12,078 nt of DNA from JAWXCH01 sp034440595 (GTDB lineage: Bacteria > Planctomycetota > Planctomycetia > Pirellulales > JALHPA01). The notes beneath the pieces are model-generated. The model saw only the letters and a program-made list of their open reading frames with translations, was not told the origin of the DNA and did not search any database. Location: positions 1-12,078 of the forward strand of contig JAWXCH010000234.1 of NCBI GenBank assembly GCA_034440595.1, read 5' to 3'. Position 1 is the first letter of the stretch. Every line of letters begins with the position of its first letter. Of the stretch, positions 1 to 7,269 are shown in pieces. Made by a program: the position numbers and the translations under genes.

Positions 1-1244
1 AGCGAACCGGGTGCCTTGGGAACCTTCTTTAGTTCTTCCGGCGGCAAATCATAAATATCGCGGTCCAGCGGCTCGCCCGGGCTGATTTTGTTCTGAATAC
101 CATCGATCGCCGCCATCAGGATCGCCGAAAAAGCCAGATACGGGTTGCAACTTGGGTCCGGACAGCGGAATTCAATTCGCTTGGCTTTCGGGCTGGGGCT
201 ATACATTGGAATTCGGCACGAGGCCGAGCGATTCCGCTGAGAATAAGCCAGATTGACCGGTGCCTCGTAGCCTGGCACCAGCCGCTTATAACTATTGGTG
301 GTCGGATTGCTGATGGCTAGGATTGCCGGTGCATGCCGCAATAATCCGCCGATGGCGTAAAGCGCCATTTCACTCAGGCCGGCATATCCCCCCCCGGCAA
401 AGAGTGGCTCGCCGTTCTTCCAAAGCGAAATGTGTGTATGCATGCCGGAACCATTGTCGCCGTACAGCGGCTTTGGCATAAAGGTCACTGTCTTGCCATA
501 CTTACGTGCGACGTTCTTAACGATGTACTTATACATGCACATCGCGTCTCCCATTTTGACCAGTTCTTGAAATCGCAGGTCGATCTCGCACTGTCCGGCG
601 GTGGCGACTTCGTGATGCTGTGCCTCGACATCCATTCCGCAGTCGATCATCGTCTGCATCATTTCATTGCGAATATCCATCAACTGGTCAGACGGCGGCA
701 CTGGAAAGTACCCCTCCTTGTGCCGCAGCTTGTTTCCCAGATTCGGACTTTCAACGCGGCCCCGATTCCATTCGCCTTCGATGCTATCCAGGTGGTAGTA
801 CCCTTCGTGTGCTCGTTGATCGAAGCGCACGTCGTCAAAGATGAAGAACTCCGCCTCAGGGCCGATAAAGCAGGTGTCGGCAATGCCCGTACTCTTCAAA
901 TAGTTGACCGCCTTGCGCGCGACATTGCGCGGGTCGCGTGTGTAGTCTTCGCGCGTGATGGGGTCCTGGATATTGCAGATCATGCTGAGCGTCGGCAGTG
1001 CAAAGAACGGGTCCAGCACGGCGGTCTCTGGCTGCGGCACCAGAATCATGTCGCTTTCGTTGATCGCCTGCCAACCACGGATAGAGCTTCCATCAAAGCC
1101 CAGACCGTCTTCAAACGTGTCTTCGTCCAGCTTGCCGACGGGTATCGTAAAGTGCTGCCATAGCCCTGGAAAATCCATGAACCGCAGGTCGACCGCTTTG
1201 ACATCTTTTTCGCGGCAGAGAGCAAGCACTTCACGTGGCTTCAT
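1..1244 (-). CDS. glnA: Glutamine synthetase type I, GSI-β class (3' end of gene outside window)
   Basis: Cytoplasmic dodecameric enzyme that makes glutamine from glutamate, ammonia and ATP, the entry point for nitrogen assimilation. The translation shows the family signatures in order: FDGSS at residues 50-54, the catalytic-glutamate motif GPEAEFF near 130, and the ATP-binding loop KPLYGDNGSGMH from K258. The DIYDLPPEE segment has its tyrosine at residue 398, which corresponds to the adenylylated Tyr397 of enteric enzymes (numbered without Met). This places it in the GSI-β class and implies control by an adenylyltransferase (GlnE), not seen here. The start at 1244 is chosen because a GAAGGAG ribosome-binding site sits just upstream (1251-1257) and because the N-terminus aligns with the E. 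coli enzyme without a gap. About 414 codons are present; GSI is normally near 470, so roughly the last 55-60 residues lie beyond base 1. No frame disruption is seen. Identification is very secure. Confidence 0.97.
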   Translation of the reverse strand, partial: MKPREVLALCREKDVKAVDLRFMDFPGLWQHFTIPVGKLDEDTFEDGLGFDGSSIRGWQAINESDMILVPQPETAVLDPFFALPTLSMICNIQDPITREDYTRDPRNVARKAVNYLKSTGIADTCFIGPEAEFFIFDDVRFDQRAHEGYYHLDSIEGEWNRGRVESPNLGNKLRHKEGYFPVPPSDQLMDIRNEMMQTMIDCGMDVEAQHHEVATAGQCEIDLRFQELVKMGDAMCMYKYIVKNVARKYGKTVTFMPKPLYGDNGSGMHTHISLWKNGEPLFAGGGYAGLSEMALYAIGGLLRHAPAILAISNPTTNSYKRLVPGYEAPVNLAYSQRNRSASCRIPMYSPSPKAKRIEFRCPDPSCNPYLAFSAILMAAIDGIQNKISPGEPLDRDIYDLPPEELKKVPKAPGS

Positions 1245-1326
1245 GGATAGCTCCTTCGGCAATAGAAGAAAAACGAATTACACTTTGTCGTGGCTTCACT
1301 TAGTGCCACCGACCACTCCCTACCGC

Positions 1327-1354
1327 ATCATAAAACATGCGCACTAGGTTGCAA
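1327..1354 (-). promoter_or_regulatory. Candidate σ70-type promoter for glnA
   Basis: On the minus strand, TTGCAA (1349-1354) and TATGAT (1327-1332) are separated by 16 bp. They match the -35 and -10 consensus at 4/6 and 5/6. Transcription would begin roughly 75 nt before the glnA start codon. It is the best pair in the 194-bp gap, but planctomycete promoters are poorly characterised, so this is inference only. Confidence 0.35.
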
Positions 1355-1438
1355 TCGCCCTACACGAGAAAAACCCGATACGTGAAAAACAAGAAGTCGC
1401 CCTGGTCAAGCTGCGAAACTTACCGCGAAGCAGCAACC

Positions 1439-2122
1439 TCAGGTCATGGTCTCGCCTGGATTGCCAATCGCACGTAAATATTCAGCCAAGCGCGCCTGGA
1501 CATCAATGAGCTTTTGCCAGTGATCGTATTCAATTGCCACGCGATCGGTAGGTGACTTAATTTTCGCAGTTGACATCAACTCGCGCAGATGAATGTGGAC
1601 ATACTCCAGCAGCTCGCAAAGCTGCGCGGACTGACCGGGTGTCAGACTCTCTGGCAGAATGGGGGGCTTCAGTGCATGCAGCCGATTGCGAACTTCGGCA
1701 TTGTGCTCCCAGTCGTCCTCGAGTTCAAACTCGGCAGAGGCCGCCTGGCTTCCCGCGTCGGAGGGACTGGCGGTGCCGTCGCCGTTGAGTGCCTCACCAC
1801 GCAGCTCTCGCAGCCGATCCTGCACTTGCTCTCGCGATCCATACAGCAGCGTAGACCTGCCAACAGTTATCAGATCACCGTATCGCAAGATGCGAAGCTG
1901 GATATCCTCGCCGTTGACCTTGGTGCCGTTGGTGCTCTGTAGATCGGTCAGCACCACCTTGTCACGGTCGGCCTGAATCTTCAGGTGAAAACGACTGACC
2001 CGCTCGTCATTCAATTGAATGGAGTTACCTTCCTCGCGCCCGATGGTAACGGGCGTAGGTAGTTCGTCGTGGACTTTGCCTCGGTCGGATCCGTCCAGCA
2101 CCCGGAGTGTAATCTCGGCCAT
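1439..2122 (-). CDS. FHA-domain protein with a C-terminal helical region
   Basis: Predicted cytoplasmic protein of 227 residues with no signal peptide or membrane segment. Residues about 4-95 form a forkhead-associated domain, which binds phosphothreonine peptides. The diagnostic residues are present: GRE at 28-30, the SRFH strand at 43-46 with Ser43 and His46, and STNGT at 63-67 with Asn65. An acidic, Gly/Ser/Ala-rich linker (about 109-141) leads to a region of about 80 residues (142-222) that reads as amphipathic helix and contains a Pro-rich turn (KPPILPES). That C-terminal part matches nothing I recognise. The start at 2122 fits the first β-strand of the FHA fold, although no clear Shine-Dalgarno precedes it. 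A good promoter lies about 70 bp upstream. No Ser/Thr kinase, phosphatase or type VI secretion gene is adjacent, so the partner is unknown. The FHA call is firm; the cellular role is not known. Confidence 0.93.
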   Translation of the reverse strand: MAEITLRVLDGSDRGKVHDELPTPVTIGREEGNSIQLNDERVSRFHLKIQADRDKVVLTDLQSTNGTKVNGEDIQLRILRYGDLITVGRSTLLYGSREQVQDRLRELRGEALNGDGTASPSDAGSQAASAEFELEDDWEHNAEVRNRLHALKPPILPESLTPGQSAQLCELLEYVHIHLRELMSTAKIKSPTDRVAIEYDHWQKLIDVQARLAEYLRAIGNPGETMT

Positions 2123-2189
2123 ACAATCGTTGCGTGCCCGACGGATCGCGCCAGCGGTGAGGAAATAAAATGGAAACCCTGCCCTTGCG

Positions 2190-2219
2190 CTTATAGCATG
2201 CCGGTGAATAGTCGGTCAA
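2190..2219 (-). promoter_or_regulatory. Extended -10 σ70-type promoter for the FHA gene
   Basis: The minus strand reads TTGACC (2214-2219), an 18-bp spacer, then TATAAG (2190-2195). Both hexamers match consensus at 5/6, and a TGC immediately before the -10 gives the extended TGn element. The predicted transcription start is near 2183, leaving a leader of about 60 nt before the FHA start codon at 2122. It is the best promoter match I found in the window. Confidence 0.6.
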
Positions 2220-2383
2220 GCAATAGCGTGAATTGTCGGCCAAATCGTCGCCAGCAGTACATTTATCAGTGGAGTTACGCCGGATGTGCTTGTTGGACCG
2301 CGCCGGTCAAGCTGCGGCAGACCCAAGGCGTAGCCGCTTAGCATCGACGGATTTTGCTACATTTGCACCGCTCATTGGCCTCC

Positions 2384-2412
2384 TTGTCGGATCGTGCCAA
2401 AATCCGTATCCT
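2384..2412 (+). promoter_or_regulatory. Candidate promoter for tRNA-Arg
   Basis: TTGTCG (2384-2389), a 17-bp spacer, and TATCCT (2407-2412) give 4/6 matches to each hexamer at ideal spacing. Transcription would start near 2419, about 80 nt before the mature tRNA 5' end. It is weak by sequence and is proposed mainly because of its spacing and position. Confidence 0.3.
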
Positions 2413-2439
2413 TAAGGGCGTGTCGGAGAAAGCAACCGG

Positions 2440-2460
2440 TTGTGGTAAGTACTTCCACAA
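2440..2460. repeat. Near-palindrome in the tRNA leader
   Basis: The arms TTGTGG (2440-2445) and CCACAA (2455-2460) enclose AAGT/ACTT (2447-2454), which are themselves complementary. One unpaired T at 2446 is the only break in a 10-bp dyad. The dyad lies between the candidate tRNA promoter and the tRNA, so it could be an operator or a hairpin in the precursor leader. No function can be assigned from sequence. Confidence 0.45.
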
Positions 2461-2498
2461 ACCTTCCATCTGGTTGCCTTTTACCAAGCTCAAAACGA

Positions 2499-2572
2499 GC
2501 GCCCGTGGCGCAATTGGATAGCGCATCGGTCTTCGGAACCGAGGGTTACAGGTTCGAATCCTGTCGGGCGTA
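2499..2572 (+). tRNA. tRNA-Arg, anticodon TCG
   Basis: A complete 74-nt cloverleaf. The acceptor stem pairs GCGCCCG (2499-2505) with CGGGCGT (2565-2571), and the first pair is G·U. The D stem is GCGC/GCGC (2508-2511, 2521-2524) with loop AATTGGATA. The anticodon stem is TCGGT/ACCGA (2526-2530, 2538-2542) around loop CTTCGGA, giving anticodon TCG at 2533-2535, which decodes CGA and related Arg codons. The variable loop is GGGTT. The T stem is ACAGG/CCTGT with loop TTCGAAT. The discriminator is A2572. The 3' CCA is not encoded, so it must be added by a CCA-adding enzyme. There is no intron and no second tRNA alongside. Confidence 0.96.
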
Positions 2573-2627
2573 ATTGGCGGATATGTTTTGAAGTGAACGA
2601 CTTAGGTTGGCAGGGTAGCCCAAGGCC

Positions 2628-2649
2628 CATCGGTTCTGTAAGACCGATG
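2628..2649 (+). other. Hairpin downstream of tRNA-Arg
   Basis: Perfect 7-bp arms CATCGGT (2628-2634) and ACCGATG (2643-2649) enclose an 8-nt loop in which CT and AG can extend the stem past a bulged T. It starts 56 nt after the tRNA. No U-rich tract follows, so it is a weak intrinsic terminator at best; it could also be a 3' processing or stability structure, or lie in the leader of the following lipoprotein gene. Confidence 0.35.
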
Positions 2650-2793
2650 TACCGATTCTGGCAACGAATGCGCGAGTGCCAAATCTCTTTATTTTTGCCT
2701 GATCGGCAATCCAGCGGTGGTCCTCTGGCCATGTTATGCTGTACTTCTGGCCTGAAATGGCGTCAGCCGGCTTCCCCAAATTCCTCGTACATT

Positions 2794-4548
2794 ATGACTC
2801 TTCAAAACATTTCACTGGTTGCACTGCTGTGTCTGGTGCTCGCTGGCTGCGATTCATCCAAGTCGGCATCGTCGAAGAATCTGCAACCAAAGCCTGCGCC
2901 AGAGTTTACTGGCTCGAGCAATCCAACAATACCGCTGGAGGTCATTATGCCTCCGGTACCAGGGGACGCTGGTGTAACTCATTACGAAGCCAGCGTCTTA
3001 GGCCAATCGGTCACCGTACCGGTTAGCCAGAAAACAATAGTGCTGCAGGTTCCGGCAAGTCCCGCCAACTCGGTCGAAGTCTCTGTTCGGTTCCGTCGCG
3101 GCTCTGAAGCAGGGCCTTGGATGGTTCAAAAGGTCGATCCGCTTGCCGAGCTGGGACCGGACCCTGAGCCATTGCCTCAACCGGCAGCGTTTTCGACCAA
3201 ATGGAAGCCAGACCTGCCAGCGAAAACCGCAACACTACGGCTGGACCAGGTTGCAAAAACCGATTTGCAGCAACAAAAGCATAGCAAGACAGAGGCTGAG
3301 GAGAATTCTCAGCAGCCCGTTGCGACCAAAGTGGCCCCGTTCGTTGCGACAGAAGAAGCGAAGCCGGTTGCCTCACCGCCGAAGTCTTCCGTTCGAGCAA
3401 CACCACCAGTCGATCCGACCAAGCGGCGCGTCATTACGGGCAAAGATCTGAAATTGGTCGGCGGCTGGCGCGTTCCGCAGACACATCGGCCTGAACTGCG
3501 ATTGACGATGGCATTCACCAACGGCGGTCTGGCAGTTGACGGCTCGCGCATTCTGGCCACCCACAATACCGGAGTTCAAGAATTCACTGCGCCAAAAATG
3601 GGACTTGGCGATAATTACAACGCCTGGCCCGAACTTACGCCAGCCAGGTACTATCCCAACATTTACACACCAGCGCGCGAGGCCAACGCAGCTTACGCCG
3701 CACCAATCCCTTATGGTCTGTACTTGGACAACGTTTCACCTGGCAGTAGCGGTAAGCTATTGGTCACCGGTCGCGCCCCTTATGCATCACCACCGCCGCT
3801 GGCGGGTTACATCACGCGCGAAGGGGAGGAGGCGGCCTACATGCCGGGTGGCTCAACTGCGCAAAAGCATGGCGGCGGGATTTGTGCGATTCCGGCCCCC
3901 TTTGCGGACAAGTACCTGGGAGGGAAGCGTCTGGCAATCGGCTATGGTGGTAGTACCTCTGGACAGGGCTACACCGCCGGGCCATCGCTCATCGCGGCTG
4001 CGTCAATCGACGATCCCAAGCCGATCGATCTGATAGGCTTTGGGACGTTCAACACACAGAATCCAGCTTTGCGCGAGAGGCGATTCCCCGACTACCAGAA
4101 AGAGATCGAGTGGGTTCTCCCTCCCGACGGTGACGTTGGATATTGGGCCTTGGACAAAGTCCGGGCAGGACCTTGCTGGGTTGATACTCCGACCCATCAA
4201 GGAGTCTTGTATTGGTCGACACAGGGGACCGGCGTGCTTAGCTATGGTCCACAGGGAGAAGCTGGTGGCGACAACTTGAGCAACAGGCAGCGGATGTATG
4301 TCTACTCACCAAACGATCTGGCCGAAGTGGCGTCTGGCAAGCGGCAGCCGAACGAGATGCGCGCGAAGTTTTATGAATGGGCCGATTGCACGCCGATTCC
4401 GAGCGCGCCGACGAATGGCACAACGATGCAGGGCGAAGTCGTCGGTGCCTGTTGGCACGCTGACCGCTTGTACCTGTTGCACCGTTGGATCGCACGTGGC
4501 GACGTCGAGAGCTACCCGATTGTGGCCGTCTACGAAATTGCGGAATAA
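2794..4548 (+). CDS. Predicted lipoprotein of unknown function
   Basis: A 584-residue exported protein. The N-terminus is a classic lipoprotein signal: a short polar start, a hydrophobic core (residues 7-17), and a lipobox ending LAGC, so Cys19 would be lipidated and anchor the protein to a membrane. This signal decides the start at 2794; the frame is open upstream to 2593, but that part would put about 67 unlikely residues ahead of the signal, and no Shine-Dalgarno marks either start. Residues about 45-105 look like a small all-β (Ig/FN3-like) domain. Residues about 120-215 are a Pro/Ala/Lys/Gln-rich, probably disordered linker. Residues about 216-584 form one Gly-, Tyr- and Trp-rich globular domain dominated by short β-strand-like segments; a β-propeller-like fold is possible but is inference. 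I recognise no catalytic motif. The gene ends 65 bp before the converging neighbour. The coding call is secure; the function is unknown. Confidence 0.88.
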   Translation: MTLQNISLVALLCLVLAGCDSSKSASSKNLQPKPAPEFTGSSNPTIPLEVIMPPVPGDAGVTHYEASVLGQSVTVPVSQKTIVLQVPASPANSVEVSVRFRRGSEAGPWMVQKVDPLAELGPDPEPLPQPAAFSTKWKPDLPAKTATLRLDQVAKTDLQQQKHSKTEAEENSQQPVATKVAPFVATEEAKPVASPPKSSVRATPPVDPTKRRVITGKDLKLVGGWRVPQTHRPELRLTMAFTNGGLAVDGSRILATHNTGVQEFTAPKMGLGDNYNAWPELTPARYYPNIYTPAREANAAYAAPIPYGLYLDNVSPGSSGKLLVTGRAPYASPPPLAGYITREGEEAAYMPGGSTAQKHGGGICAIPAPFADKYLGGKRLAIGYGGSTSGQGYTAGPSLIAAASIDDPKPIDLIGFGTFNTQNPALRERRFPDYQKEIEWVLPPDGDVGYWALDKVRAGPCWVDTPTHQGVLYWSTQGTGVLSYGPQGEAGGDNLSNRQRMYVYSPNDLAEVASGKRQPNEMRAKFYEWADCTPIPSAPTNGTTMQGEVVGACWHADRLYLLHRWIARGDVESYPIVAVYEIAE

Positions 4549-4613
4549 TCGCCAGCGTGGTCGGCGCACTCGAATGCCCGATTGCAAACGAGTGAGTCTT
4601 ACCAATTTCAGGC

Positions 4614-6812
4614 TTAGTCCTTGAGATCTACAAACGTCGTGACGTGGTGCTTGACCACAGCATCGTCCTTGCGATAGGTCACGCTATCGTAACCGCGGAA
4701 GCAGCGCAGAACCTTCATCGCGCTTTTAACCTCTGCTACGACAAACGCCGCACCAAAGTCACCCGGTTCGGCGGCTTGCGCTGCACCAAAGTCGACCCAA
4801 GGCTCGATCTTTTCGATCAACTGAGCAAAGTCAAAACGAGCGACCCCGCCAACCGATTGATCTGCCTTGATCGGTGACATAGGTACCAGCGGCGTGTCTT
4901 TTAGCAGTCGCACGCCTTGTTCGACCGAAGTCGACAGAACGAGGTAAGACTTGCTCAGAGCTGCGCCCGGCGTCAGTTTTTTGTCCAGGCCAGCCTCTTC
5001 TGGAATAGTGTAGGTGAACGTCTCACCTCCTTCCACCGTTTGTACTTCGGGTGGTTGAAGCTTGAAATCCTCAGGGACTGCGTTTGGTTCCTCTTCCCGC
5101 ACCTTGTCCAAGACAGCTTGAGCAATCTCGCGGAATTCGGCCGCACCCTTTTTGATCAACTCGGCATCGCTAACTCCCAGCACCAAAGCGAATTCTGGCA
5201 GCGGCAACTCCTTGCCCCAGGCTGGCAATTGTTCTTGCCACTGCTTGCTGCCGATCTTGGCATCCATGGCAAATCCTGCCTGGCCGTCGGCCAGTCCAGG
5301 GATAATCATCGTGCGCAATGCGTTGTCGGCTCGCTTGATTAGCGGCAATGCAAATTCAGAGACCTCGTTGTACTTTTCCTTGTCGTCCTCATCGAGCTGC
5401 TCAACGGCAAACTCGTTGAAGTAGCCAAAGGCGACCTTGCCCCATTTGGCAATCAACTCGTAGTCCCCTGGTGAATACTTGTTTCGTGCGGCGACTCCCA
5501 GAATCGGATCGCCCCCGAGATGACCACTGATGCTCAGTGGCTTGGAGGTATCCAGCCAAGGGTTCTTAGTCCAGTCGTACGAGTATCCCTCGTAGCCGCT
5601 ATCGGTCATGAACGCGAACGACATCGAAGCGCCCACCTCAGGAATCATTGGTTTGATATCCTTAACCATCTTGCGGACATCTTCCAAGATTCGCTTCTGT
5701 TGGTCTTCAGTCAGTTCGGACTTGGAAAGAAATCCTTCGGCCCAAGTAACCCAGTCATTGACGGAGTTCTCATTCAGTTGCAGATGCGCCAGCATTTCTT
5801 TGCTGGCATAGCTGACGCTCACAATTTTCTTATCCAGATGTTCGGCTAGCGGTTTCAGTTCGTCGCGGTTGCGAAGTAGTTCACCTGTCCCAAGCTTGGC
5901 TAGGTGGTCGGTGTTTTCGCCAATCGAGAACAGCAGGTAGCCATCCTTGACCCCCAGGCTGATCACCAATTTCAATGATTCAAGTTTCTTCTTTAGGTCG
6001 GAAAACTCCCCTTCGGTTTCTTCGGCTTGATCGAATGGCACATCGTCCCAGGGGACCATTGAGCCATCGAGCGTTAGAGTGAGGAATTCGGACTTGCCAA
6101 CTGTCAGTCGCTTGAATCGTTCAGCCAGATCCTTGAGATCCTCAACCTCTTCAAGTTGCTGGGAGATCAACGCTTCCAGACGCTTCAATTGCGCTTCGGC
6201 ACGAGCGGCATCTGTAATCTTCATGCCAAGGGTAAAACTCGGGACGGTGATCTTCTCGCGATTGGCGTTCAATGACAGCAACGCAGCGCGAGCCGTCTCC
6301 CGCTCGACATCGTTTGGACCTTCTCGATTCAGCGACTCCATCGTTTGGGTATAGCGAGCTGCATTAATCGCTTCCAAAGCAACGCTGGTAAACTGAATAT
6401 TCGAATTTCCACCGTAGACGAACACCTCGTGCGTGAACATGTCCTTGGCCAGTTCGACCAATTCTGCGTTGGCTGGCTCTTCAAGCCATTGTTTGTACAT
6501 GTCCATCGGCCCCCCTTCCATGTACAACTGCTGATTCGCACCGGCGATTCCCAATTGGACGCTAGACATTCCGAGTACGCGCTTCCAAGCGTTGCTGGTG
6601 ATGAGCCGATCGAGCTGTTCCTTCATACGCAAACTGGTGGCGTAAAACGAGGCGTCGGCTGGTACCAGATCCAAAGAGTTGTCTGGTTTTTTGGCGGCCT
6701 GCGTGGCTGGCATGCCGTGGCTACTGACTGCGATTGCTGCCAGCATCACCACACAAAGTGTCCAACGCACAACGCGACTGCTCATTTGATTCATTCGGCT
6801 AACAATACTCAT
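4614..6812 (-). CDS. Large exported protein of unknown function (possibly DUF3352-like)
   Basis: A 732-residue protein. The start at 6812 is chosen over the in-frame ATG at 6833 because AGGAG (6819-6823) lies 6 nt upstream and because a standard Sec signal then follows directly: basic residues, a hydrophobic stretch at about 17-31, and a probable cleavage near residues 39-40 (TQAA). The mature part opens with LVPADASFYATSLR, which resembles the VPADA-type opening I associate with DUF3352-like planctomycete proteins, but I cannot confirm that assignment. The rest is rich in Glu, Lys and Leu, with helical segments (about 190-240 and 350-410) alternating with β-strand-like stretches. It has no CxxCH, no catalytic signature and no C-terminal anchor. 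It is probably periplasmic or secreted. It follows the giant haem-protein gene on the same strand after a 457-bp gap, so it is likely an independent transcription unit. Confidence 0.87.
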   Translation of the reverse strand: MSIVSRMNQMSSRVVRWTLCVVMLAAIAVSSHGMPATQAAKKPDNSLDLVPADASFYATSLRMKEQLDRLITSNAWKRVLGMSSVQLGIAGANQQLYMEGGPMDMYKQWLEEPANAELVELAKDMFTHEVFVYGGNSNIQFTSVALEAINAARYTQTMESLNREGPNDVERETARAALLSLNANREKITVPSFTLGMKITDAARAEAQLKRLEALISQQLEEVEDLKDLAERFKRLTVGKSEFLTLTLDGSMVPWDDVPFDQAEETEGEFSDLKKKLESLKLVISLGVKDGYLLFSIGENTDHLAKLGTGELLRNRDELKPLAEHLDKKIVSVSYASKEMLAHLQLNENSVNDWVTWAEGFLSKSELTEDQQKRILEDVRKMVKDIKPMIPEVGASMSFAFMTDSGYEGYSYDWTKNPWLDTSKPLSISGHLGGDPILGVAARNKYSPGDYELIAKWGKVAFGYFNEFAVEQLDEDDKEKYNEVSEFALPLIKRADNALRTMIIPGLADGQAGFAMDAKIGSKQWQEQLPAWGKELPLPEFALVLGVSDAELIKKGAAEFREIAQAVLDKVREEEPNAVPEDFKLQPPEVQTVEGGETFTYTIPEEAGLDKKLTPGAALSKSYLVLSTSVEQGVRLLKDTPLVPMSPIKADQSVGGVARFDFAQLIEKIEPWVDFGAAQAAEPGDFGAAFVVAEVKSAMKVLRCFRGYDSVTYRKDDAVVKHHVTTFVDLKD

Positions 6813-7269
6813 GAAAGACTCCTGCAAGATCAAAGTCCTGGTGTGTAGATTTAATTTAGGTTGAGACCCTGCCTGGACTGCACCACAGGGGCCAACACCA
6901 ACATATACTCAGTTTTAAGGGAACAAGATTCACATTGCCTTGTCGGCAACAAACTTTTCCCTGCAGACGATTTGCTTTTGCAGCGACCATCTGCCGGTCG
7001 ACCACCGGCTGGCCGGGGCACGCCGTGATTCCTTTCACAGCCTAGTAAAAGAACCCCGTTACCGTCAGCCATTTTGAATTGGCAGGTACGCTGCCCCTTC
7101 AATGAGGCCAATTCTAGGGGAATTCACCCTGGCTTCACAACCGCCGAAAGCGAAATTCCGGCCATCGGACCAAGAAAAACAGCGGTCCGCAGGGAGAAAT
7201 ACAGAGATTTTGCTCAGAAGTTGGATTTCCACACTGTCAGGCGACCCCTGCCGTCATCCCGATCAATGC
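6813..7269. other. 457-bp intergenic region
   Basis: Gap between two minus-strand genes. The only clear signal is the ribosome-binding site of the downstream gene at 6819-6823. Two short inverted repeats are visible: GCCGGT/ACCGGC at 6993-6998 and 7004-7009 with a 5-nt loop, and CGGACC/GGTCCG at 7166-7171 and 7184-7189 with a 12-nt loop. The second lies about 80 bp downstream of the haem-protein stop codon, but no T-run follows, so a terminator is not supported. An open minus-strand frame (6851-7111, 86 codons) has no ribosome-binding site and an unlikely composition, rich in Cys, Gly, Lys and Arg. I saw no convincing promoter. Confidence 0.65.

Larger units (their letters stand above)
2123..2498. 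other. 376-bp intergenic region between the FHA gene and tRNA-Arg
   Basis: This divergent gap contains no convincing protein gene. The short open frames lack a ribosome-binding site and recognisable protein character. It holds a strong minus-strand promoter for the FHA gene (2190-2219), a weaker plus-strand promoter candidate for the tRNA (2384-2412), and a near-perfect palindrome in the tRNA leader (2440-2460). The section 2220-2383 shows nothing I can name. Confidence 0.7.

Noticed and set aside
432..1163. 243-codon open frame on the plus strand
   Set aside because: It lies wholly antisense to glnA, which has unambiguous family motifs; the plus-strand translation resembles no protein and has no ribosome-binding site.
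1290..1309. σ54-like site for glnA on the minus strand (TGGCAC followed by AAGC)
   Set aside because: The distance between the GG and GC elements is 11 nt instead of the required 10, and the -12 element reads GAAGC, not TTGC.
1404..2316. 12-bp direct repeat GGTCAAGCTGCG at 1404-1415 and 2305-2316 flanking the FHA gene
   Set aside because: A few exact 12-mer repeats are expected by chance in a 12-kb window, and the match does not extend further, so it is not evidence of an inserted unit.
2593..2793. 67-codon N-terminal extension of the lipoprotein frame
   Set aside because: It would place a long polar, Cys-containing segment before an otherwise perfect lipoprotein signal peptide; the frame is simply open by chance.
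4567..4594. Possible bidirectional terminator between the convergent genes (CACTCG/CGAGTG)
   Set aside because: The arms are only 6 bp with a 16-nt loop and no T-run on either side, so the sequence does not support an intrinsic terminator despite the suitable position.
6851..7111. Possible 86-codon minus-strand gene between the two large exported-protein genes
   Set aside because: No ribosome-binding site, atypical Cys-rich composition, and no sign of a domain or signal peptide.
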